A DNA stretch of 9,579 nucleotides from an uncultured bacterium (lineage in GTDB: Bacteria > Cyanobacteriota > Vampirovibrionia > Gastranaerophilales > Gastranaerophilaceae): assembly GCA_900550295.1 (NCBI GenBank), contig URRM01000061.1, forward strand, positions 1 to 9,579, read 5' to 3'. Position 1 is the stretch's first letter; the number at the start of each line of letters is the position of its first letter. Made by a program: the position numbers and the translations under genes. This document shows, piece after piece, positions 1-6,759 of this stretch. The notes beneath the pieces were generated by a model. That model had not been told where the DNA came from. It made no database searches and saw only the letters and a list, made by a program, of their open reading frames with translations.

Positions 1-61
1 TTACCGTTCCGAGCCCTTTAAGCATTATTATTGTTTGTACAAAACTGGATTTGCACAACCC

Positions 62-241
62 TTATTTAAATAATTCTAAAGCATCTACATCATGTTGAGC
101 CCAGTTACTTGCTGTTGGAGGTGAGTCTAATTTACCTTGTTCAAACAATCTTTTACCAGCTTGTTTTTACGATATATTCTATCTTATTCTTATTTTTTCT
201 AAATTAATTTTAGCTAATTCTTCAGATTTCTTTTTGGTCTA
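62..241 (-). pseudogene. Decayed reading frame next to the 65-aa gene, function unknown
   Basis: Read on the minus strand, one frame runs through this stretch with protein-like content, broken by stops at 239-241 (TAG), 179-181 (TAG) and 167-169 (TAA) and ending at TAA 62-64. The open pieces are a lysine/glutamate-rich segment at 182-238 (contains KSEELAKINLEKI) and a 35-codon piece at 62-166 that ends in ASNWAQHDVDALELFK. The frame is the same as that of the gene at 260-457, whose own stop is at 260-262, so this could be the decayed C-terminal part of a once longer protein. It could equally be the relic of a separate downstream gene. I do not recognise the family. No ribosome binding site or plausible start is seen for either open piece. 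Confidence 0.4.
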
Positions 242-259
242 AGTTGTTTTTAGACTACA

Positions 260-457
260 TTAACCACGTTCTACAACTGTTGCGATTAGTTCGCCATAAT
301 TGTTTACGTGTCCGTCTGTTTCTTTAATTTCATACATTATATCCGGATTTTCTGCTTGAGCTTGTTTTGCTGCTGCTCTTGCATCGTCCAATTCTTTAAA
401 TTCGCCCGCCAAATCCGGCGCAAATGATGTTTCTGTTTCTACAAATAATTGATACAT
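260..457 (-). CDS. Small hypothetical protein, 65 aa
   Basis: The protein is small and acidic, with no signal peptide, membrane segment or cysteine. It begins MYQLFVETE, has an alanine-rich likely helix at about residues 24-36 (DDARAAAKQAQAE) and ends with YGELIATVVERG. The pattern of strand, helix and strands suggests one compact alpha/beta domain. The start is well supported: a strong Shine-Dalgarno, TAAGGAGG on the minus strand at 463-470, stands about 5 nt before the ATG. It is divergent from the uracil-DNA glycosylase gene, with 68 nt between the starts. I do not recognise the family and assign no function. The in-frame decayed sequence beyond its stop suggests it may once have been longer. 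Confidence 0.8.
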   Translation of the reverse strand: MYQLFVETETSFAPDLAGEFKELDDARAAAKQAQAENPDIMYEIKETDGHVNNYGELIATVVERG

Positions 458-462
458 TTTTG

Positions 463-470
463 CCTCCTTA
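463..470 (-). promoter_or_regulatory. Strong Shine-Dalgarno of the 65-aa gene
   Basis: The minus strand reads TAAGGAGG with 5 nt before the ATG at 457. It is the best ribosome binding site in the window and fixes the start. It contrasts with the divergent glycosylase gene, which has none. Confidence 0.85.
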
Positions 471-485
471 GTATATTTTTACTCT

Positions 486-519
486 ATTATAATACGAAAT
501 AAAAATTTTATAATATAAT
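486..519. promoter_or_regulatory. Divergent promoter region between the 65-aa gene and the uracil-DNA glycosylase gene
   Basis: Two overlapping TATAAT hexamers face right at 509-514 and 514-519. The second ends 6 nt before the glycosylase ATG at 526, which would place transcription start at or next to that A. Facing left, TATAAT lies at 486-491 on the minus strand, giving a start near 479 and a leader of about 22 nt carrying the Shine-Dalgarno of the 65-aa gene. No convincing -35 hexamer is seen for either direction. The stretch is very AT-rich, so chance TATAAT matches are a real risk. Confidence 0.5.
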
Positions 520-525
520 TTTCAT

Positions 526-1107
526 ATGTACGAGGAACTTGAACAAATTAGAGAAAAATGTAAAAACTGTCAGAAATGTCCGCTTGCAAAGAGCAGAACC
601 AACTCTGTATTTTCTGACGGTGTACCAAATTCAAACCTTGTTTTAATCGGCGAAGCCCCAGGATATTGGGAAGATCAAAAAGGTTTGCCATTTGTCGGAA
701 AAGCCGGACAACTTTTAGATAAAATTTTTGCATCAGTTGGTTTATCTCGTCAAAATGATGTTTATATTTGTAATACTATAAAATGTCGTCCGCCTGAAAA
801 TCGAAATCCGTTACCGGAGGAAAAAGAGGCTTGTAAAGAGTATTTACAAGCACAACTAGATATTTTAAAGCCTAAGATTATACTTGTCTGTGGTAATATT
901 GCTCTAAACACAATGCTGCCGAACGAACGAGGAATAACACGTGCCCGTGGTAAATGGTTTGATGGACCTTATGGTTCAAAAATGATGCCAATTTTTCACC
1001 CATCATATTTGTTGAGAAACGACAGCCGTGAAAAAGGTTCTCCTAAATGGCTTATGTGGCAAGATATTCAAGAAATTAAGCGAGAATACGATAAACTATT
1101 TATTTAG
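526..1107 (+). CDS. udg: Type-4 (Fe-S cluster) uracil-DNA glycosylase
   Basis: Cytosolic base-excision repair enzyme that cuts uracil out of DNA, leaving an abasic site. The 193-residue length is usual for family-4 enzymes. Four cysteines fit the family's [4Fe-4S] ligands: Cys15 and Cys18 (CQKCPLA), Cys87 (NTIKCRPP) and Cys103. The active-site motif GEAPG is at residues 42-46, followed by Glu49-Asp50; PFVGKAG is at 55-61, with Phe56 in the place of the residue that stacks on uracil; the second motif HPSYLLR is at 158-164. All key residues are present, so the enzyme looks active. No Shine-Dalgarno precedes the ATG and a TATAAT ends 6 nt upstream, so the mRNA may be leaderless. The 3' end overlaps the convergent broken HExxH gene by 12 nt. 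The gene symbol is a generic one for this family. Confidence 0.95.
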   Translation: MYEELEQIREKCKNCQKCPLAKSRTNSVFSDGVPNSNLVLIGEAPGYWEDQKGLPFVGKAGQLLDKIFASVGLSRQNDVYICNTIKCRPPENRNPLPEEKEACKEYLQAQLDILKPKIILVCGNIALNTMLPNERGITRARGKWFDGPYGSKMMPIFHPSYLLRNDSREKGSPKWLMWQDIQEIKREYDKLFI

Positions 1108-2022
1108 TTCTTGTGCTATAAGTGCAATTGTTTTTGGAAAATATTGCTGTAACACTCGAGCACGTGCAGATATACCGTTACCATTTGCATTGTAGTTGAT
1201 TAGCATATTTGATTCTGCCACTATTTCATTTAAACCGTCTGATAAAAAGTACCAAATTTGTTTTCTTTGAGTTTGTGGAAAATTTTTTATAAATAACTTT
1301 TTCTCTTCTTCAAATGTCTTTACAACATTTTTATTTCCATAACTGATTTTTCCATTTCTAATGTTATTTTTTTCATTTTTTAATGTATGGTCTTTAGCAT
1401 GTCCTAATTCGTGTAACAATGTATCAAAGTTATTATTAGATAAAACATTTTTTGTTTCACACTCATAGCAACCACCTGTAATTACGTATTTTTCTACTTT
1501 TAATTTATTAACATTTTCTTTTAATGCAAGTAATTCCTCGCCCGATAATTTTTTAATTAATTCTATTGCATCATTTTTATTTCCGTCATTCGTCAGCAAA
1601 TTTTTCTAAATCTTTAGGTTTAAATCGTTGAGTTTTAAAATAATCATTATTTTTTATATTTGTAATATCTGCAAGTTCTTTTAAACTGTCTAAATCTTTT
1701 TTTAGAAGTTTACAAGCGATATCACCTTTCATAAATTTTGAATTTGCAATTGTTTTTAATGGTTCATATTTTTCCGGAGATTTAGAAAGTTCGTCTTTTA
1801 TTTGTTTTAATTGTTTATCATCAAAAACGGGTTCATTTTTAAAAGAACAATGTTTAATCTCTTTTAATTCTTTAATTGCATTATCAATATTAAAAGATTT
1901 TGTTGTTTTTTCAAAAGTATCTAGTTTTTGCGCAGGCAAAAATGGCCTTGTCATTAAGTTTGAATTTTTTTGCTGCCTAATTTATTCAATAAATTTACAT
2001 CAGTTATTTGAATACTATTCAT
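1096..2022 (-). pseudogene. Frameshifted compact paralog of the HExxH (HELGHAKD) protein family
   Basis: Three adjoining reading frames together match the 584-aa protein encoded just upstream. A start peptide (ATG 2020-2022, MNSIQITDV...) ends at TAA 1954-1956. A second frame from there carries FLPAQKLDTFEK, like FLPAQKPDTFEK in the neighbour, and ends near 1586. A third frame carries LLHELGHAKD and NEIVAESN and ends at TAG 1096-1098. The third frame could open only at a TTG (1599) without a Shine-Dalgarno. Adding one A in the A7 run (1965-1971 read on minus) and removing one T near 1599 would give a single frame of 308 codons plus stop. About 280 residues of the neighbour, its whole strand-rich middle (roughly residues 133-415), have no counterpart. 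Zinc-site residues are intact, so decay is recent or the two indels are sequence errors. The first ATG lies 16 nt after the upstream gene's stop, suggesting a tandem duplication in one operon. Confidence 0.75.
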
Positions 2023-2038
2023 TTTTCCAGCTTTTCTT

Positions 2039-3793
2039 TTACCTATTTAATTCGTGTGATAACTGTGCAATTGTTCTTGGGAAGTATTGTTGCAAGTATT
2101 GTGAACGAATTGAGAATAAGTCGTCGTTGTTGTAAGTACCTAATAATGCATTAGATTCCGCAATTGCTTCTTGAATTCCGTCACCAACTTCTGATGTTTT
2201 AATGAAGTAATTAATGTGGTCACGTTGTGCGCTTGGAAATGCTTTATTAAATTGAGCTTTTTCTTTTTCAAAAATTTCGTTTACGTTTTTATTATTGAAT
2301 ATAGATTTTGTAAGAGTTTCTTTTTCTTTTACATCAACTTCACCGTAATCTTTAGCGTGTCCAAGTTCGTGAAGCATTACAAACAAGTTGTCGCCTGTTT
2401 TGATGCGTTTGTTTACTGCGCCATAAGTTGAATGAAGAATATCATCAATTCCTTCAAGTTGTTTTGTTTTTTTGCTTAGGGCAATAAGTTCTTCCCCAGG
2501 CATTTTTTTCATTACAGTAAGAATTTTGTCTTGGTTACCGCTGATATAGTTTTTAAAATTAATAGTAGAAGTTTTGCCATCCTTCATGTCTTTAACATTT
2601 ATGGCTTTGTCTTCAACTGTAATTTCGTATTTTTGGTCATTTTTAGAAGAAATAAATTTTTTGTCATTGATAACTTCAAAGCTTAAAGAGTTGTTTAATA
2701 ACACTTTGCCGTTTTTATCCGTAATTTTGTAATCAGAAATTCTGTTACCTTTAGGATCATCTTCGTATAAATATTCAGTTTTTGTACCATCAAGAGATTC
2801 CATATTTTTCTTGATAGTTGTAATTCCGGTTTTTTTATCGACTTTTGCAGATGAAATAATTTTTTCAGAACCATCAGGCATAACGTGTTTGATGTTTAAA
2901 ACTCCGGCTACCTCTGATTGAGTAGTATATTCAGTACGAACCTTTTTGCCGTTTTTGTCTTTTACAACACGAATTTCATTAATCAATACAGGTTGAGGCA
3001 ACTTTTTGTTCATCTCAAGAGTTACTTTAGAGGTTGTGTTGTTTCTGTAATCTACGCTCTTTTTGATTTGGTATTGTTTGCCGTTTCGTGTAATATTTTG
3101 GGTTTCGTCAATAGCAGTTCTGTTCAAATCTCTGTCTAAAAGTTCAACTTTTTTGCCATCCAATAAAGTTGCAGTAACAGCAAATGCATCATTGTCATAT
3201 TCATCTGTATCCAGTTTTAAATCCAGAATATTAGATGGACAGTTTGCTTTCATTTCGTTAACTTTAGCAACAGCTTTTTCTGTATTTTTAAGTTTATCAT
3301 TTTGAGCCAATTTGATTAAATTATCAATGCCCAAACTTGCATTAGAAAGAGCTTTAAACTTTTCAAGTTGTTTACCTTCTAATGAATTTGAAATGTTTTT
3401 TAATTCTAACGGGCTAAATTTTGGGGCATCATTCTCTTTTATTTGAGAAATTTCTGCAATATTTTTTAAGTCTTCAGTATTTTTTGCCAAGAAATCGCAA
3501 GCAATTGAACTAATAACTTTAGGATTTTGAACTAAAGTTCTGAATGGTTGCCACTTTTCAGGTGTTTTAGATAATTCACCTTTTATAAATTCTAATTTTT
3601 CTTCATTAAATTTAGGTTTCCCTGTAATGCCTTTTAATTCGCTTAATTCAGCCATTGCATTGTCAAGGTTAAATTTATTAGTTGCTTTTTCAAAAGTATC
3701 AGGTTTTTGTGCAGGCAAAAAATGTCGAGATTGAGTGTTTTTAACACCAATATTGTTAACAGCCTTTATATTATTTATTTGCATTGTACCCAT
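2039..3793 (-). CDS. Putative HExxH zinc metallopeptidase-like protein, 584 aa, paralog A
   Basis: I see three parts. Residues about 27-170 are helical, with two similar units about 64 residues apart beginning KFNEEKLEFI (61) and KFSPLELKNI (125). Residues about 190-415 are rich in short strands and D-K-N-G-K turns. The C-terminal domain has a helix with PGEELIAL (432-439), then HELGHAKD (475-482) and QEAIAESNAL (541-550), and ends in SQYLQQYFPRTIA. HExxH followed about 67 residues later by a glutamate (Glu546) fits a gluzincin-type zinc site; that catalysis occurs is inference. No signal peptide or membrane segment is visible. The start is uncertain: ATG 3793 and ATG 3784 (giving MQINNIKAV, which matches the broken paralog's leader better) both lack a good Shine-Dalgarno. 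The broken copy lies immediately downstream and the AsmA-like gene 97 nt upstream on the same strand. The family is not recognised. Confidence 0.85.
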   Translation of the reverse strand: MGTMQINNIKAVNNIGVKNTQSRHFLPAQKPDTFEKATNKFNLDNAMAELSELKGITGKPKFNEEKLEFIKGELSKTPEKWQPFRTLVQNPKVISSIACDFLAKNTEDLKNIAEISQIKENDAPKFSPLELKNISNSLEGKQLEKFKALSNASLGIDNLIKLAQNDKLKNTEKAVAKVNEMKANCPSNILDLKLDTDEYDNDAFAVTATLLDGKKVELLDRDLNRTAIDETQNITRNGKQYQIKKSVDYRNNTTSKVTLEMNKKLPQPVLINEIRVVKDKNGKKVRTEYTTQSEVAGVLNIKHVMPDGSEKIISSAKVDKKTGITTIKKNMESLDGTKTEYLYEDDPKGNRISDYKITDKNGKVLLNNSLSFEVINDKKFISSKNDQKYEITVEDKAINVKDMKDGKTSTINFKNYISGNQDKILTVMKKMPGEELIALSKKTKQLEGIDDILHSTYGAVNKRIKTGDNLFVMLHELGHAKDYGEVDVKEKETLTKSIFNNKNVNEIFEKEKAQFNKAFPSAQRDHINYFIKTSEVGDGIQEAIAESNALLGTYNNDDLFSIRSQYLQQYFPRTIAQLSHELNR

Positions 3794-3810
3794 GCGAAAA
3801 TGAAACCCTT

Positions 3811-3832
3811 TACTTTATAAATATATAAAGTA
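3811..3832. promoter_or_regulatory. Perfect 9-bp inverted repeat upstream of paralog A, possible operator
   Basis: TACTTTATA (3811-3819) and TATAAAGTA (3824-3832) form a perfect inverted repeat with a 4-nt centre, 18 nt before ATG 3793. On the minus strand TTGAAC lies 17 nt upstream of TTTATA, so the repeat overlaps a candidate -10 region, as an operator would. The very high A+T content makes chance occurrence possible, and an RNA hairpin is an alternative reading. Confidence 0.4.
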
Positions 3833-3890
3833 TTTTAGGTTCAATAAATTTACTGTCTAAAACACCCATTTAACATGAGTTTACAATATG

Positions 3891-6719
3891 TTATTTTACT
3901 TTTTTCAATGAAGACAAGAAGTTGTTAGTTTGAACATCTCCGTCAACAGTTGTTAAGAATACTTGAGCGTTTTGTTCTCCGGTTTCAAGTTTTGGTAATT
4001 GAGAAAGTTCTGTTGCATAATAGCTGACTTCTTCAGGAGGAGATGTAAATGAAGATGCTTTTTTAGCCAATGCGTTTAACGAGAATGCTCTTAAGAAACC
4101 TGCAAAACCCTTGTGTCTGTTGCTGAATTTTGTATAAATTCTCAAAGATGAATCAAAAGTTTCTAAATCTATACGACCAATAATAAATGCACTTAATTGA
4201 GGAGAAGATGATTTAATCCACATTCGTTCAATTACATTGTTTCTAATCTTCATTTCACCATTAATAAGCTTAAATGAACCTTCAGGAATATTTACAAGAT
4301 CAACAATCGTAGAAGGACTAATCATAACAATAGGGTTTCTAAATAATGCTGCCATATTCAAGACATATTGAACGAGTCCTAATTTCATAATTGAACCATC
4401 ATTTATAGCAAATCTGATAGAACCGTTCAATTTTGCATCATGGTCTGTGTAGAATTCTAATAAAGCTTTTGATTTACCTGAAATTTCATTAGGTAAATTC
4501 AATATTGTTGTTGCTATCAAGTTTGATTCAACGTCTTTTGCGCCAAGTCTTATGCTGTATTTTTCTTTTACTAAGTCGCAATATACTTTTAATGTAGAAA
4601 TACCTTCCGCAAAATCAAATTTATTTGACTTAATCTCTAAAATGCCGGCTTTTGTTAGGGTTAAATTAGCATGAAGATTGCCAAATTTAATATCTTTGTA
4701 TTCACCTTTTTTAACGTTAAATTGACATTTTTCAATTGCAACTAAATTTGGTTGGAATACAATAGGTTCTTCATTTCCTGACTCAGCTTGAGTTTTTTCT
4801 TCTACTTCAAAATATTTTGTTGAAACATTGCTCTTTACAACGTTTTTCCTAATTTCTGCCAAACGTTTCGGATCAATTTGTCTGTTTGGATCTCTTGGGG
4901 CAAAACTTTGGATAACTCTATTTACGTCTAAATCATCAATGTTTAAGTTAATGTTTTTGACGATAATTGGGAATAATATTTCGTTTTTAATATCTCCGTC
5001 AAAGGTATAATTAGTACGTCTAAAACGACCGTCAGCAGCCAAGTGGACAGTTTCTCTATTTGTTGTAAGTGTTCCGTTTTTTATAGATAATTTTTGTCCG
5101 GAAATTCTTACTCCTCTCATAGTCATATTGCCATCAAGGTAATGTTTATTTTCTCCAAAATATTTCAACTTACCGCTAATAGTCCCGTTTTTAAAGAGTC
5201 TTTGACTTGCTATAACATTGAAAAATTCGCTTGGTAACGGCTCAGGAATGTCAAATTCTAATTCCTTGATAGCGCCGGTCATTGCGTTTAGCTTACCTTT
5301 CAACGTAATCATAGGTTTTGTTGGGGCAACATCATTTGCAATTTTGTCAGCAATATAGTAATTTAAGTGTTTAATTTCAACATTGTTACCCTTTAAAATA
5401 AGCTTTATACCTAAAGCTCTATCAAACTTATTAGGGCTTATTGACATATTTTCAATTAAAATATCTGAACCTGCCGGAACCTTTGCACCACCGGCAACTT
5501 CAACTTTTCCTGAAATATCATATAAAACTTTTAAAGCAAACGGTGTATTACCTTTTAGAGTCAATTTACAGTTAGCAAGTTTTGAAACGTAATTTGCAAA
5601 ATTGTTTGTTGCATCTCCGGTAAATGCAAGTGTTGTATCAGCTTTTTTAGTATAGTCTTTTACAACTCCGGACATTTCAACTTTATTTGCTATGCGATTG
5701 TCATAAAAACCTTTAAATCCTTTGATATCAATGTTGTTAGAGTCCAATGTTAAACTTCCGTCTGTTACGGAAATAGGCATGTTCGCAAGTGGAATAAGCT
5801 TGAAATCTATTTTGTTAACTCCGACAGTTCCGTTCATGCCCTTTTTTGTAAAATCAAAATTAAATTTGATGTTACCTTTTAAATCTTTGAAACAAGCTAA
5901 AACATCGCTACCATTTGGAATTACAAGGTTAGAGTTTAAAAATTGTTCTATACTTTTTATATCATAATTGTTTGAATGAATTCTAAAATTAAAATTCTTT
6001 TCATCTGCAACTGAATCAACATAAACTTTTGAGCGATTTACTATGAATTCAAAATTATCTACAATTAATTTTTTATCTTTTATATATACCCTGTCAAAAT
6101 CTCTAAAACCTAGACGTAGTTTGTCATTTTGATTATTAATTTCAACCAATATGCCAAAATGTATGTGCTTTGGTTCTCGTTCTGATGTAATTTCTAAATC
6201 TCTTGCTAAAAGTTTTATAGAAACTTTGTCATTGGCTTTATACAAAATCATACATTTTTTTACATAAAGCAATGAACTTAACCAATCTACCTTAAATTCA
6301 GAAGTTTTTTGTTCTTCCGGCTCTTTCATAGAGAGTGTTTGAAGAGCATTAATATCTGCATAAATTTCATCTGAACCCAGTTTTTTTAGAATGATTTTCT
6401 TTTGTAATATTTTTGCTAATGAAAATTCTGTATCGAAATTCTCGACATCTAAAAGAGTTTTACCATTTTTTATTAACGAAATTTTATTAGTTTTGAAATT
6501 TATAATAGGTGAAAAATTTGTTTTTAAAACAGGCTTTTCAACAACTAAATCTGCTCCAACTTGTTCTTTTACCGCTTGTGTAAGGTAATTTAAAAACTGT
6601 TCGTTAGATACAAGCTTTGGCAGTGCAACAATGTATGTGAAAATTAATATTGCAATTATAAGAATTGCAACTAATCCTGAAATTATACCGACTTTGGCAT
6701 TTAAAGAGAGCTTGTTCAT
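3891..6719 (-). CDS. AsmA/YhdP-like inner-membrane-anchored periplasmic protein, 942 aa
   Basis: One N-terminal membrane segment at about residues 10-33 anchors a very long strand-rich part that would lie in the periplasm. Residues about 39-100 (NEQFLNYLTQAV, then a block ending KISLIKNGKTLLDVENF) match the usual start of AsmA-family proteins. The middle has repeated strand pairs of YhdP type (VTDGSLTLDSNNIDIKGFKG). The C-terminal part (GSFKLINGEMKIRNNVIER, then SAFIIGRIDLETFDSSLRIY) is typical of the family's closing region. Members of this superfamily form long hydrophobic grooves thought to carry phospholipids between inner and outer membranes, which implies a diderm cell; the substrate here is inferred. 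I choose ATG 6719 over TTG 6728, because TTG directly abuts a TATAAT on the minus strand (6729-6734). No Shine-Dalgarno precedes either. It is divergent from the WG-repeat gene. TamB-like function is an alternative. Confidence 0.88.
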   Translation of the reverse strand: MNKLSLNAKVGIISGLVAILIIAILIFTYIVALPKLVSNEQFLNYLTQAVKEQVGADLVVEKPVLKTNFSPIINFKTNKISLIKNGKTLLDVENFDTEFSLAKILQKKIILKKLGSDEIYADINALQTLSMKEPEEQKTSEFKVDWLSSLLYVKKCMILYKANDKVSIKLLARDLEITSEREPKHIHFGILVEINNQNDKLRLGFRDFDRVYIKDKKLIVDNFEFIVNRSKVYVDSVADEKNFNFRIHSNNYDIKSIEQFLNSNLVIPNGSDVLACFKDLKGNIKFNFDFTKKGMNGTVGVNKIDFKLIPLANMPISVTDGSLTLDSNNIDIKGFKGFYDNRIANKVEMSGVVKDYTKKADTTLAFTGDATNNFANYVSKLANCKLTLKGNTPFALKVLYDISGKVEVAGGAKVPAGSDILIENMSISPNKFDRALGIKLILKGNNVEIKHLNYYIADKIANDVAPTKPMITLKGKLNAMTGAIKELEFDIPEPLPSEFFNVIASQRLFKNGTISGKLKYFGENKHYLDGNMTMRGVRISGQKLSIKNGTLTTNRETVHLAADGRFRRTNYTFDGDIKNEILFPIIVKNINLNIDDLDVNRVIQSFAPRDPNRQIDPKRLAEIRKNVVKSNVSTKYFEVEEKTQAESGNEEPIVFQPNLVAIEKCQFNVKKGEYKDIKFGNLHANLTLTKAGILEIKSNKFDFAEGISTLKVYCDLVKEKYSIRLGAKDVESNLIATTILNLPNEISGKSKALLEFYTDHDAKLNGSIRFAINDGSIMKLGLVQYVLNMAALFRNPIVMISPSTIVDLVNIPEGSFKLINGEMKIRNNVIERMWIKSSSPQLSAFIIGRIDLETFDSSLRIYTKFSNRHKGFAGFLRAFSLNALAKKASSFTSPPEEVSYYATELSQLPKLETGEQNAQVFLTTVDGDVQTNNFLSSLKKVK

Positions 6720-6723
6720 AGTG

Positions 6724-6756
6724 TTCAAATTATAACATATTTTATGATATTATACT
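6724..6756. promoter_or_regulatory. Compact divergent promoters of the AsmA-like and WG-repeat genes
   Basis: The two ATGs are only 40 nt apart. Leftward, a perfect TATAAT lies at 6729-6734 (minus strand), 9 nt before ATG 6719. Rightward, TATTAT at 6748-6753 lies 6 nt before ATG 6760, with TATACT overlapping at 6751-6756 and a 4/6 match to the -35 (TTCAAA, 6724-6729) 18 nt upstream. The rightward -35 would overlap the leftward -10, so the promoters may exclude each other. Both predicted mRNAs would have leaders of about 0-3 nt. Confidence 0.5.
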
Positions 6757-6759
6757 AAT

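Noticed and set aside
1..25. Start of a leftward gene (ATG at 23-25, MLKGLGTV) or an rRNA-like fragment (AAAGGGCTCG)
   Set aside because: There is no ribosome binding site, only eight codons lie inside the window, and the rRNA-like match is too short to mean anything.
237..255. Hairpin GTCTAA/TTAGAC as a terminator of the 65-aa gene
   Set aside because: It has a 6-bp AT-rich stem with a 7-nt loop and no following T-run on either strand.
1096..1599. A separate 167-aa gene opening at TTG 1599
   Set aside because: There is no Shine-Dalgarno, and the sequence joins smoothly to the preceding frame if one base is removed. It reads as the C-terminal part of a frameshifted gene.
1586..1971. Programmed ribosomal frameshifting joining the parts of the broken HExxH copy
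   Set aside because: Two shifts in opposite directions would be needed within about 350 nt, with no clear slippery heptamer plus structure, while the neighbouring paralog is in one frame. Decay or sequence error is simpler.
2216..3305. Phenylalanine-rich open frames on the plus strand opposite paralog A, and similar ones opposite the AsmA-like gene and paralog B
   Set aside because: They are shadows of AT-rich coding DNA on the other strand. They have biased Phe/Ser/Leu content and no ribosome binding sites.
6720..6728. TTG start of the AsmA-like gene at 6728
   Set aside because: It directly abuts a perfect TATAAT on the minus strand, so transcription would begin downstream of it, and it has no Shine-Dalgarno; ATG 6719 fits better.
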